Origin: CAYOWK01 sp964407665
GTDB lineage: Bacteria; Pseudomonadota; Alphaproteobacteria; Caulobacterales; Hyphomonadaceae
DNA length: 64,000 nucleotides
Reading direction: 5' to 3'
Assembly (NCBI GenBank): GCA_964407665.1
Contig: CAYOWK010000013.1
Location: 1 to 64,000 of the forward strand
The notes below the pieces were generated by a model. The model had not been told where the DNA came from and ran no database searches. It saw nothing but the letters and a program-made list of their open reading frames with translations. This document shows positions 51,932-63,338 of this stretch, one piece after another (the first letter of the stretch is position 1; the number at the start of each line of letters is the position of its first letter). A program made the position numbers and the translations under genes.

Positions 51932-53074
51932 ATGAAAACGTCGAAAAAGGTGCTGATGGGCGCTGGCGCGCTCGCGGTCGCGGCCATTGGCGGCGGATTC
52001 GCCTTTCAGGAGAGCCTGTATCTGGCGTCGATCCGGCCGTCTGGGTCGATGGCGTCCGAACGCGCGCCTGCCCGCCCCGACTATGCCTCAGCGGAATCAT
52101 GGGCCATCCGCCCGGAAACGGCGCCCCCGGGCGCCTGGGAAAAGCCATGGGGCATCGACGTCTTCTTCATCCACCCGACATCCGTCCATGGCGGCCGCTG
52201 GAACGCGCCGCTGGATGACAGGAACGGGATGCGACGGCTGGATGAAACGATTCTGCCGACGCATGCCGGGGCGTTCCGGGGTGGCGGGCCCATCTATGCT
52301 CCGCGCTATCGCCAGGCCTCTCTCTACGCTGACGTTACGTCAGGCGAAGACGCCGGACAGGCTCTGGATCTTGCCTACAGCGACGTGCTGCGGGCGTTCG
52401 ACCACTACATGGCGAGCGACAACAACGGACGCGGTGTGATCATCGCGGGCGTCGGCCAGGGCGGAAAGCACGCAGCCCGGTTGCTGAAAGATCGTTTTGC
52501 TGACGAGGCTTCGAAGCGCCGTTTGGCGGCCGCCTATCTGATCGAGGCCGGAATCAACGCTGACGCAGGCCTGCCCGTCCCGGCCTGCAAGACCCCAACT
52601 GATTTCCAGTGCGCTGTCGCCTGGACCAGCGTCGCTGGCGGTGCGGCCGAGGCGCGGAAGAAAGCCGGCGCGAACCTCGCCTGCATTAACCCGGTCACCT
52701 GGGACGTGACGGGAGCTCTGTCGGCGCGTAGCGCGCACAAGGGCGCCGCGCACCCGCTGGGGGCTGCCGCCGAGACCCCGAAAACCTACCCGGGCGCGGT
52801 GACCGCCCAGTGCGCTAACGGCGTGCTCGCCGTCAGCGCTCCGGAAGAAGCGGAACTCAAGGAGCCCGGCGGATGGGGTGCGCGCTACAGGCCGTCGCGG
52901 GTGAACCTGTTCTTCACAGACATAGCCCTGAACGCCGGCGAGCGGGCGCGGGCCGCAAGTTCATGGCTGGAGGAGAACGAGCCGAAGCCCGCGACGCCCC
53001 TGCCTCCCGTCCGCGATCTGCCGGAAGCGCCGATCTTCCGCGAGGACGGGATCATTGACCGGATCGAGCCCTGA
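51932..53074 (+). CDS. DUF3089 alpha/beta-hydrolase-like protein lacking the nucleophile Ser
   Basis: This 380-residue protein has an N-terminal membrane segment (VLMGAGALAVAAIGGGFAFQ). The DUF3089 hallmarks are present: DVFFIHPTSVHGGRWNAPLD, IYAPRYRQASLYADVTSGED and SDVLRAFDHYMASDNNGRGV. The nucleophile elbow that is normally G-H-S-Q-G reads AGVGQGGKHAARLL near residue 173, so Ser is Gly. The protein may be a catalytically dead relative or use another residue. It is divergent from the acyl-CoA dehydrogenase by 238 bases and ends 23 bases from the cyclophilin stop (convergent). Confidence 0.8.
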   Translation: MKTSKKVLMGAGALAVAAIGGGFAFQESLYLASIRPSGSMASERAPARPDYASAESWAIRPETAPPGAWEKPWGIDVFFIHPTSVHGGRWNAPLDDRNGMRRLDETILPTHAGAFRGGGPIYAPRYRQASLYADVTSGEDAGQALDLAYSDVLRAFDHYMASDNNGRGVIIAGVGQGGKHAARLLKDRFADEASKRRLAAAYLIEAGINADAGLPVPACKTPTDFQCAVAWTSVAGGAAEARKKAGANLACINPVTWDVTGALSARSAHKGAAHPLGAAAETPKTYPGAVTAQCANGVLAVSAPEEAELKEPGGWGARYRPSRVNLFFTDIALNAGERARAASSWLEENEPKPATPLPPVRDLPEAPIFREDGIIDRIEP

Positions 53075-53097
53075 AGCGTCGATCCGGTCAAAACGGA

Positions 53098-53568
53098 TCA
53101 GACGTCGGCGGCGACCTTCATCGACACGATCTTGCCGGGTTTTTTCGGCGGCTCGCCTTTCGGCAGCTTGTCGACGTTTTCCATGCCGTCCGTGACTTCG
53201 CCCCAGACCGTGTACTGCTTGTCGAGGAAGCGGGCGTCGTCGAAGACGATGAAGAACTGGCTGTCGGCGCTGTTCGGGTTCTGGGCGCGCGCCATCGAGC
53301 AGATGCCGCGGACGTGGGGGATGTCGTTGAACTCGGCGCGCAGGTTTTCGCCCGAGCCGCCCATGCCGCTGCCATTCGGGCAACCGCCCTGCGCCATGAA
53401 GCCCTCAATCACGCGATGGAAGGTGAGACCATCGTAGAAGCCCTCGCGCGCCAACTCCTTGATACGGGCGACATGCAGCGGGGCCTTGTCCGGGCGCAGC
53501 CTGATCGTCACCGGGCCGGTGTCGAGGGTCAGGATGAGCGTGTTTTCCTTGTCGGTCGTCTGGGTCAT
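53098..53568 (-). CDS. Cytosolic cyclophilin-type peptidyl-prolyl isomerase
   Basis: This enzyme isomerises Xaa-Pro bonds; 156 residues, no signal. The cyclophilin core motifs are GLTFHRVIEGFMAQGGCPNG, GICSMARAQNPNSADSQFFI and YTVWGEVTDGMENVDKLPKG; the catalytic Arg and Phe are in FHRVI and MARA. The start overlaps the stop of the periplasmic paralog by 4 bases. It forms an operon with coaD and gyrA. Confidence 0.95.
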   Translation of the reverse strand: MTQTTDKENTLILTLDTGPVTIRLRPDKAPLHVARIKELAREGFYDGLTFHRVIEGFMAQGGCPNGSGMGGSGENLRAEFNDIPHVRGICSMARAQNPNSADSQFFIVFDDARFLDKQYTVWGEVTDGMENVDKLPKGEPPKKPGKIVSMKVAADV

Positions 53569-54431
53569 TGGGTCGGCAGCTCCACGGCTACGGGTACGGG
53601 GGGAAGGTAGCAGGCGTTCTCGTAGGATTCTGTGCGAAGCCGTTCAAGTGTGGCGGCGTAGAGCGGCCCGTCCGTGCGCTGTACATAGACTGTGGGACGC
53701 TGCGCCTCAGGGATGTCGGCGACCACGACCGCCTTCGAGAGCTTGTCGGCGACAGCCGGCGACATGCGACCGTCGGTCTCCTCCGGTCCGGCCTTGATGG
53801 CGCGGATCACGTCGAGCCCGGTCAGCGCCCTGCCCCAGACGGTGTAACTCGCGTCGAGAACGTCGTTTGCTTCGCGCATGAGGAAGAACTGGGTGTCGGC
53901 GCTGTTCGGGTCGTCTGTGCGCGCCATCGAGGTGACGCCCGGGCAGTGCAACGCATAGGTTCGCACGGAACCATCCGCCACAAGATCTGCGGTGGCGTCT
54001 GGCTGACCGGAAACGATGAAGCCGTCGAGGTAGCCAAGCTGGCCCGCGCCGCCACGCCCGATCCACTGGACAGGCTTTTCATCCGGTTTGCGGCGGAAGG
54101 TGAACTCCTGCTTGAGCTCCGGGTAAGGAGTGGGAAGCTGGTAGACGGCGGACACTTCCCCGCCCTGAGCCATGAAGTCGCTGATCACGCGGTGAAACGG
54201 CAGGGCGTTGTAATTGCCGTCACGGGCGATCTTCCGGATCTGGGCTACGTGCGCCGGGGCGAAATCCGGCCGGAGCTCGATGAGGACCTCCTGCCGCTTG
54301 ATGGTGAACTGCAGAAGGTTTTCCGGGTCCACCTTGCGCCAGTTGGCGGGATCGTCCGCCGGTCCTGCCACGGCCGTAGCCACAGCCGCCATCGAGGCGG
54401 CCGCCAAAATCAACGCCTTGCGAAACATCAC
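53565..54431 (-). CDS. Periplasmic cyclophilin-type peptidyl-prolyl isomerase
   Basis: This 288-residue protein has a signal peptide (KALILAAASMAAVATAVAGP). The domain has NALPFHRVISDFMAQGGEVS, GVTSMARTDDPNSADTQFFL and YTVWGRALTGLDVIRAIKAG, with an extra ~60-residue C-terminal extension ending in PPVPVAVELPTQ. The partial catalytic set (FHRVI, MART) is intact. It overlaps both neighbours by 4 bases, so coaD, this gene and the cytosolic paralog are translated in series. Confidence 0.94.
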   Translation of the reverse strand: MMFRKALILAAASMAAVATAVAGPADDPANWRKVDPENLLQFTIKRQEVLIELRPDFAPAHVAQIRKIARDGNYNALPFHRVISDFMAQGGEVSAVYQLPTPYPELKQEFTFRRKPDEKPVQWIGRGGAGQLGYLDGFIVSGQPDATADLVADGSVRTYALHCPGVTSMARTDDPNSADTQFFLMREANDVLDASYTVWGRALTGLDVIRAIKAGPEETDGRMSPAVADKLSKAVVVADIPEAQRPTVYVQRTDGPLYAATLERLRTESYENACYLPPVPVAVELPTQ

Positions 54432-54934
54432 GATCTGTTCCCGTTCGACCCATACCGCTCCAGCAGACGCGCATTCACGTCCGCCGGCACGAACAGATCG
54501 GACCTTCCGCCGAGCCGCGCAATCTCTTTTACCAGTCGCGAAGACACGGCCTGGTGAGCGGGATCGGCCATCAGGAAGACGGTTTCGATGTCGTGGTTCA
54601 TCCGCTGGTTCATCGCGACCATCTGGAATTCGTATTCGAAGTCCGACACGGCGCGCAGGCCGCGGACGATGATGTTCGCTCCGCAGTCCTCGGCGAAATG
54701 GATCAGGAGGTTCTCGAACGGACGGGCCTCGATCTCGATCCCGGGGCCCAGCCGCCGGGTTTCGCGCATGACCATTTCCACCCGCTCTTCGAGGCTGAAC
54801 AGGGGGCCCTTGTCGCGGTTGACCGCGACGCCGATGATCAGCTTGTCGACCAGCTTGACAGCACGCCCGATGATATCGAGGTGGCCGTTCGTGATGGGAT
54901 CAAACGTCCCCGGATATAGTCCGACCCGCTGCAC
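54428..54934 (-). CDS. coaD: Phosphopantetheine adenylyltransferase
   Basis: This enzyme makes dephospho-CoA from 4'-phosphopantetheine and ATP. The protein is 168 residues. The nucleotidyltransferase motif GTFDPITNGHLDIIGRAVKL carries the T/H-x-G-H signature. DCGANIIVRGLRAVSDFEYE and the second motif VSSRLVKEIARLGG are also present. Length is normal. It sits 72 bases downstream of gyrA, as in many alphaproteobacteria. Confidence 0.97.
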   Translation of the reverse strand: MQRVGLYPGTFDPITNGHLDIIGRAVKLVDKLIIGVAVNRDKGPLFSLEERVEMVMRETRRLGPGIEIEARPFENLLIHFAEDCGANIIVRGLRAVSDFEYEFQMVAMNQRMNHDIETVFLMADPAHQAVSSRLVKEIARLGGRSDLFVPADVNARLLERYGSNGNRS

Positions 54935-55006
54935 CTGCCGCCTCCCAAGCCCGCCGCGGCCTTGCGTGCCGGAGCGCTATCGCCCTGTCTCCGCCCGGGC
55001 TGCCTG

Positions 55007-57766
55007 TCAGGCTTCGCCTTCGCCCGGATCCTCTAGCCGTTCCACTGAAACGACACGCTCCCCGGAGGCGACGCGCAGAACCCGCACGCCCTGCGTCGCC
55101 CGGCCCGCGATGCGGATCTGGTCGACACCGCAGCGTATCAGTTGTCCTGCATCTGTCACGATCATGATTTCGTCCTCAGGACGGATCGGGAACGACGCTG
55201 CGAGGCGGCCGCCCTTGGCGAGACGATGGGCGATCAGGCCCTTCCCGCCCCGGCCTGTCCGGCGATAGTCGAAGGCCGACGCGCGCTTGCCCATGCCATC
55301 GGCGGTGATGGTGAGGATGAACTCCTCAGCGGCCTGGAGCGCCGCGATGCGTTCGTCGTCGAGCGAGACCTCTCCCGGTTCGGCGGCAGCCGCATCATCC
55401 GGACCAGCCTCGGCGTCCGCATCTGCGGCCTCCTCGATCTCGTCCGCGCCTTCCTCTTCATCGTCGGACCTGCGCAGGGCCGTCGCGTATTTGAGATAGG
55501 CGCGCGCCTCGGCGGGCGTGACATCGCAGGTTTTCAGGACACTCATGGCGATCAGTTCATCGCCCGCGCCGAGCCGTATGCCGCGCACACCTGTCGAGGT
55601 GCGGCCCGAGAAGACGCGGACGTCCTCGACGGCGAAACGGATGCACTGACCCAGCGCCGTAGTGAGCAGAACGTCTTCCTCCGGCGCGCAGACCTGGACG
55701 TCCACGATACTGTCGCCGTCGTCCTCGAGCTTCATGGCGATCTTGCCGGCTCGGTTCACCGAGGTGAAGTCCGATAGCATGTTCCGGCGGACGCCGCCGG
55801 AGCGCGTGGCGAACAGGATGTTGAGGCGGGCGCGCTCTTCCTCGTTCTCGGGGAGCGGCATTACGGAGGTGATCCGCTCGCCAGCCTGGAGCGGGAAGAT
55901 GTTGACCAGCGCCTTGCCGCGCGAGTTTGGCGCTCCAAGCGGCAGCCGCCAGACCTTCTGCTTGTAGACCATACCCGTCGAGGAGAAGAACAGGATCTCG
56001 GTGTGGGTGTCGGCGGAGAACATCCGGACGACGAAATCGGCTTCCTTGAAGTCCATCGCGCCACGGCCTTTGCCGCCGCGATGCTGGGTACGGTAGGCCG
56101 ACAACGGCGTGCGCTTCACGTAGCCGCCGTGGGTGACCATGACCACCATGTCTTCGCGCTCGATGAAGGCCTCGTCCTCGAGGTCGAGGTCGGCGTCGAG
56201 GAACTCCGAGCGCCGGGGCACGGCGAACTTGTCGCGGACGGCGGTCAGCTCGTCCTTGATGATGCCCATCACGCGGGCTCGCGAGCCCAGGATGTCGAGG
56301 TATTCCTGGATCGCCTCGGACAGCCCCTTGGCCTCGTTGCCGATCTCGTCACGACCGAGGCCCGTCAGACGCTGGAGGCGCAGATCGAGAATGGCGCGCG
56401 CCTGTTCGTCAGAGAGACGGATGTTGTTTTCGCTGTCCATGTTCGTGCGGCGATCGGCGATCAGACCAATCAGCGGCCCCATGTCCATGGCCGGCCAGCT
56501 ACGATCAAGCAGCGCAATGCGCGCCGATTCCGGATCCGGCGAGAAGCGGATGATCCGGATGATCTCGTCGATGTTGGCGACTGCAACAGCGAGGCCCACG
56601 AGGACGTGGGCGCGATTGCGGGCCTTGTTCAGCTCGAACTTGGTGCGGCGTGCGACCACCTCTTCCCGGAAGCGGATGAAGGACTGCAGCATCTTGCGCA
56701 GGTTCATAAGCTCGGGGCGGCCGCCGTTCAGCGCCAGCATGTTGACCCCGAACGAGGTCTGCATCGGCGTCAGGCGGAACAGGTTGTTGAGGACGATATC
56801 TGCAGAGGCGTCGCGCTTGACCTCGATGACAACCCGGATGCCGTTGCGATCGCTCTCGTCGCGCATGTCCGCGATGCCCTCGATCCGCTTGTCGCGGACC
56901 AGTTCGGCGATCTTCTCGACCATCGTGGCCTTGTTCACCTGATAGGGAACCTCGGTGACGATGATCGCCTCACGGCCGTTGCGCATTTCCTCGATCTGGG
57001 TGCGCGAGCGCATGATGACTGACCCGCGCCCCGTCAGGAGGCCGTTGCGCGATCCGGCGCGGCCAATGATCAGGCCAGCCGTCGGGAAATCGGGTCCCGG
57101 AATGATGTCCAGCAGTTCAGCGTCGTCGACCAGGGGGTCGTTGATCATCGCGATGGTCGCGGTGATGACCTCGCCCAGGTTGTGCGGCGGAATGTTCGTG
57201 GCCATGCCGACGGCGATGCCGCCGGCGCCGTTGACCAGGATGTTCGGGAACTTGGCCGGGAGAACCGACGGCTCCTTGCGCGACCCGTCATAGTTCGGCT
57301 CGAAGTTTACCGTGTCCTTGTCGATGTCGTCCAGCATGTTCGCGGTGACGCGAGCCATGCGGCTTTCGGTGTAACGCATGGCGGCCGGCGGATCGCCGTC
57401 GATCGAGCCAAAGTTGCCCTGCCCCTCGATCAGCGGAAGCGACATCGAGAACGGCTGCGCCATGCGCACAAGGGCGTCGTAGATCGACTGGTCGCCGTGC
57501 GGGTGGTAGCGGCCGATCACGTCGCCGACGATGTTGGCCGACTTCCGGAACGCCTTGTCGTGCGTGTAGCCGCCCTCGTAGGCGGCGTAGAGAATGCGGC
57601 GGTGAACCGGCTTGAGCCCGTCGCGCACGTCCGGAAGCGCCCGGCTCACGATCACGCTCATCGCATAGTCGAGGTAGGACTTCTTGAGCTCGTCCGTGAT
57701 CAGGATCGAGGCGACGCCGTCTGCGGCGCCGGGCGGGGTCGAGCTGGGATCGGGTGTGTCGGTCAA
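55007..57766 (-). CDS. gyrA: DNA gyrase subunit A
   Basis: This is the DNA-cleaving subunit of gyrase, 919 residues. The breakage-reunion domain includes [20 protein letters not shown], the catalytic Tyr in [11 protein letters not shown] and the quinolone region [19 protein letters not shown] (Gln where E. coli has Ser83). The C-terminal wrapping domain has GyrA-box-like [15 protein letters not shown] and is interrupted by an acidic Glu/Asp/Ala-rich insert (encoded near 55352-55480). It is upstream of coaD and the cyclophilins. Confidence 0.98.
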   Translation of the reverse strand: MTDTPDPSSTPPGAADGVASILITDELKKSYLDYAMSVIVSRALPDVRDGLKPVHRRILYAAYEGGYTHDKAFRKSANIVGDVIGRYHPHGDQSIYDALVRMAQPFSMSLPLIEGQGNFGSIDGDPPAAMRYTESRMARVTANMLDDIDKDTVNFEPNYDGSRKEPSVLPAKFPNILVNGAGGIAVGMATNIPPHNLGEVITATIAMINDPLVDDAELLDIIPGPDFPTAGLIIGRAGSRNGLLTGRGSVIMRSRTQIEEMRNGREAIIVTEVPYQVNKATMVEKIAELVRDKRIEGIADMRDESDRNGIRVVIEVKRDASADIVLNNLFRLTPMQTSFGVNMLALNGGRPELMNLRKMLQSFIRFREEVVARRTKFELNKARNRAHVLVGLAVAVANIDEIIRIIRFSPDPESARIALLDRSWPAMDMGPLIGLIADRRTNMDSENNIRLSDEQARAILDLRLQRLTGLGRDEIGNEAKGLSEAIQEYLDILGSRARVMGIIKDELTAVRDKFAVPRRSEFLDADLDLEDEAFIEREDMVVMVTHGGYVKRTPLSAYRTQHRGGKGRGAMDFKEADFVVRMFSADTHTEILFFSSTGMVYKQKVWRLPLGAPNSRGKALVNIFPLQAGERITSVMPLPENEEERARLNILFATRSGGVRRNMLSDFTSVNRAGKIAMKLEDDGDSIVDVQVCAPEEDVLLTTALGQCIRFAVEDVRVFSGRTSTGVRGIRLGAGDELIAMSVLKTCDVTPAEARAYLKYATALRRSDDEEEGADEIEEAADADAEAGPDDAAAAEPGEVSLDDERIAALQAAEEFILTITADGMGKRASAFDYRRTGRGGKGLIAHRLAKGGRLAASFPIRPEDEIMIVTDAGQLIRCGVDQIRIAGRATQGVRVLRVASGERVVSVERLEDPGEGEA

Positions 57767-57889
57767 GTTGGGGTCGCCAGATACTGAAGCCGGGCGTCAG
57801 ACGCCGGAGGGATCGGGAATCGCCAGCGTTTCCTAGCCCATTTCGGTCCGGTACGACAAACGCGGAGACGAAACGCTCTGGAACGCGGA

Positions 57890-57918
57890 GCGGCCGCCTC
57901 CGCGAGGGAGACGGCCGC
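57890..57918 (-). terminator. Hairpin downstream of ssb
   Basis: A 12-bp stem (57890-57901 GCGGCCGCCTCC with 57907-57918 GGAGACGGCCGC, one G-T pair) and a 5-base loop lie 17 bases after the ssb stop. No strong T-run follows, so it may be an RNA-stabilising hairpin or a weak terminator before gyrA, which reads in the same direction. Confidence 0.5.
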
Positions 57919-57935
57919 AACAGTCAGGACTCTCC

Positions 57936-58421
57936 CTAGAAGGGAATTTCGTCGTCGAAGTCGCCGCCACGGTTGAAGCTCTCTTCCGGGCCCGACGGTT
58001 TCGAGCGGCCGCCCGTACGGGCCATTCCGCCGCCGCGATCATCGCTCATGCGGTCACCGCCGCCTTCGCTGCGGCCATCCAGCATCGTCAGCACGGAATT
58101 GAAGTTCCGGAGCACGACTTCGGTCGAATACTTGTCGTTGCCGTCCTTGTCCGTCCACTTGCGGGTTTCGAGCGCGCCTTCGATGTACACCTTGGCGCCC
58201 TTTTTCAGGTACTGCTCGATGACGCGAACAAGGCCGTCATTGAAAACAACCACGCGATGCCATTCGGTTTTTTCCTTGCGCTCGCCTGACGCCTTGTCGC
58301 GCCACGTCTCAGACGTCGCGATCGAGAGGTTGGCGATGGAGCCGCCGCTCGGCATCTGCTTGATCTCGGGGTCGCGGCCCAGATTGCCGACGAGAATTAC
58401 CTTGTTTACGGATCCAGCCAC
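57936..58421 (-). CDS. ssb: Single-stranded DNA-binding protein
   Basis: This 161-residue protein has an OB fold. It opens [20 protein letters not shown], then [40 protein letters not shown] and [20 protein letters not shown]. The tail is Gly/Arg/Ser-rich and ends with the conserved acidic tip DFDDEIPF that recruits repair proteins. The start is a GTG at 58421 with GGAG 7 bases upstream. It is divergent from uvrA, the same arrangement as in E. coli, with a LexA box between. Confidence 0.97.
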   Translation of the reverse strand: MAGSVNKVILVGNLGRDPEIKQMPSGGSIANLSIATSETWRDKASGERKEKTEWHRVVVFNDGLVRVIEQYLKKGAKVYIEGALETRKWTDKDGNDKYSTEVVLRNFNSVLTMLDGRSEGGGDRMSDDRGGGMARTGGRSKPSGPEESFNRGGDFDDEIPF

Positions 58422-58812
58422 TTCAAGTCTCCATCTCTCCGGCCCCGCCGCCTTCCCTGGCTGGCGCTCCGGTTCCTGACACACCTGCATGCTTAACCGA
58501 CCGGAACGCCTACGGCACTGCCCGAGCGCAAACGGTTCACAGCTCTTATGTTCGATTTTTGTTCTTGCCGCAAGTTGGGACCGACAGCGCACCAGGCGCA
58601 ACATGCTGCCAATACACCGTCAGCATCGTCTTGCGCCGGGCTTGACGCGCGCCATATGCCCGGCTGCCTACACAGTTGCGCGGCGGCGTGCCAAGGGTCG
58701 CCAGTTCCGCGTTTGTTCTTGCCCGGTCGCCCGACTCACGATTCGATTTGATCGCGGCCCGCCGTCACGACGTATCTAGACTTCTGCACCAACTCCCCGG
58801 GGCGCATCAGCG
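58422..58812. other. ssb-uvrA intergenic region (391 bp)
   Basis: This divergent spacer holds the promoters of ssb and uvrA, the LexA box at 58550-58564, and a direct repeat of TTTGTTCTTGCC at 58557 and 58712. I see no coding frame that looks real. The second repeat copy lacks a second GTTC half-site, so it may be a degenerate operator or a duplication remnant. Confidence 0.6.
58550..58564. promoter_or_regulatory. LexA (SOS) box, GTTC-N7-GTTC
   Basis: GTTC (58550-58553), seven bases, GTTC (58561-58564) is the alphaproteobacterial LexA operator. It lies 129 bases from the ssb start and 249 from uvrA, in the shared divergent promoter, so one or both genes are expected to be SOS-induced. Confidence 0.75.
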
Positions 58813-61776
<2,964 letters not shown>

Positions 61777-61965
61777 CGGGAGCGTTATCTGGCGGCTCAA
61801 ACCGTTCGAAATCGTGAGTTATCCCCGGTTTGCATGCGAAAACGCAGCTAAAACGCAAGGAATCGGTGCGAGTCCGCTTGAAATCTGCGCCTGACTGCGC
61901 TTCCGCACTATGACGCCTGTTCGCGCAGCGATTCAGGCAGGCGAGATTCAGAGGGAGTAACTCGA

Positions 61966-62352
61966 ATGGCCACTGCCGCCAAAGCTGCCGCGAAGACCGC
62001 GGCGAAGACGCCCGCCAAGGCCCCCGCCGCCAAGGCTCCTGCCAAGGCTCCGGCTGCCAAAGCCGCCGTCAAACAGACAACGATCAGCCTCAAGCAGATC
62101 GCCGCTTCGCTCGCGGAAACCTATGAGCTACCGAAAAAGACCTCGGAAGCCATGCTGAACGACATGGTCGAGATGGTAGGCAAGCACCTCAAGAAGGGCG
62201 ACCGTATCCGTCTCGCCGGTCTCGGCATCCTCGTCGTGCGCAAGCGCGCTGCACGCATGGGCCGCAACCCGTCGACGGGTGAGTCCATCAAGATCAAGGC
62301 GTCGAAGAAGATCGCCTTCCGTCCGGCGAAGGAACTGAAGGAGCGCATCTAG
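61966..62352 (+). CDS. HU family DNA-binding protein with histone H1-like N-terminal tail
   Basis: This 128-residue protein has a first ~36 residues made of Ala, Lys, Pro and Thr repeats (AAKTPAKAPAAKAPAKAPAA), like eukaryotic H1 or bacterial Hc1 tails. The rest is an HU/IHF fold: ISLKQIAASLAETYELPKKT, MLNDMVEMVGKHLKKGDRIR and GLGILVVRKRAARMGRNPST, ending KIAFRPAKELKERI. It would compact DNA. It is followed by a strong terminator at 62386-62413 and is monocistronic. GGGAGT is near the start. Confidence 0.93.
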   Translation: MATAAKAAAKTAAKTPAKAPAAKAPAKAPAAKAAVKQTTISLKQIAASLAETYELPKKTSEAMLNDMVEMVGKHLKKGDRIRLAGLGILVVRKRAARMGRNPSTGESIKIKASKKIAFRPAKELKERI

Positions 62353-62385
62353 CGCTTCTGCGGTCCATCACGGATCAGACATCGA

Positions 62386-62422
62386 AACGCCCGGACCGCG
62401 AGGTCCGGGCGTTCTCGTTTCT
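62386..62422 (+). terminator. Terminator between convergent HU and membrane-protein genes
   Basis: A 12-bp perfect stem AACGCCCGGACC/GGTCCGGGCGTT with a GCGA loop (62386-62413) is followed on the plus strand by CTCGTTTCT and, read the other way, by TTTCG. It ends HU transcripts and probably also those of the convergent membrane-protein gene. Confidence 0.8.
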
Positions 62423-62430
62423 GCTCCCGG

Positions 62431-63252
62431 CTACTTCGGCTTGAAGTCGGGCGGTCTCAGTCCGCGATACAGAATGCCGCCAACGGTAATCGCAGGCAGG
62501 CTCAACAGGTTTCCAACGACGCCTGCGAGACTGGCTGCAAAGAAGAGCACCAGAACGGACGGGGAGCTGCCGATCAGGCGCGTCAGCAAGTCCGCAACGG
62601 TCGCAGTGATGATCGAAGGCAGTCCCGCAAGAATGACCACCGATATGACGCCCACCACGTTTCCGCGCGACCAACCCCATGTCTGAAGCGCCACCATTCG
62701 GCGCTCGCCCATCGTCGCAGCATTCACCATCGCTAGTCTGGCGCTGATATAGATGGCAGCCAACAGCACCATCATCACGACCAGTGAATCTGCGGGCCTG
62801 ACCACCGACTCCAGAGCGCTCATCAAGGCGGCCGGGTCGCGGGTCAGCTCGGTAAGCTCGGCTTGAGTTAGACCCAATCTTCCCATCAACATCGTGATGA
62901 ACACGCCGCCCACGAGGAGTAACGGCAGGCCGAACATGAGCCCCAGACCTGCCGCGACGCCTAGCAGCCGAACCTCGTCCTGGCCTGCCGCGAGGCCGAT
63001 GGGAGATACGAATTCCTGCCGAAGCACCAGGCGCAGCACAGCCGCCGCGAAAATGATGGAAGCAGCTGCCGATATCAGTGGGGCGACAACAGCACCCAAG
63101 GGCAGCGGGCCCAAGAGAAGCTGTGCCGCTGAGCCAAGCAGGGCCATAGACACCGCCGCTGGCGCGAAGCGCACCCAGTTGGCGAACGAGAAGCTGTATG
63201 CCTCCCTGGCTACGTCGAAAACGGGGATCTTGCCTGCAGAATTCTGGTCCAT
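62431..63252 (-). CDS. Polytopic membrane protein of unknown function
   Basis: This 273-residue protein has about six hydrophobic segments (AAVSMALLGSAAQLLLG, VVAPLISAAASIIFAAAVLR, LLGVAAGLGLMFGLPLLLVG, LVVMMVLLAAIYISARLAMV, VVGVISVVILAGLPSIITAT, VLVLFFAASLAGVVGNLLSL). The conserved W in YSFSFANWVRFAPAAVS and ARLAMVNAATMGERRM recall the DUF975-like or glycerophosphoryl-type membrane family. I cannot name it. The ATG at 63252 is chosen over a TTG at 63282 without a ribosome site. Confidence 0.7.
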   Translation of the reverse strand: MDQNSAGKIPVFDVAREAYSFSFANWVRFAPAAVSMALLGSAAQLLLGPLPLGAVVAPLISAAASIIFAAAVLRLVLRQEFVSPIGLAAGQDEVRLLGVAAGLGLMFGLPLLLVGGVFITMLMGRLGLTQAELTELTRDPAALMSALESVVRPADSLVVMMVLLAAIYISARLAMVNAATMGERRMVALQTWGWSRGNVVGVISVVILAGLPSIITATVADLLTRLIGSSPSVLVLFFAASLAGVVGNLLSLPAITVGGILYRGLRPPDFKPK

Positions 63253-63338
63253 GTCGCCCGTAGCCTGTTGCACCTGCTCCAAGGGCTAATGCGAGCGGGC
63301 CAACATCGCAATCGGATTGCGAATACCGTCCGGCAGCT

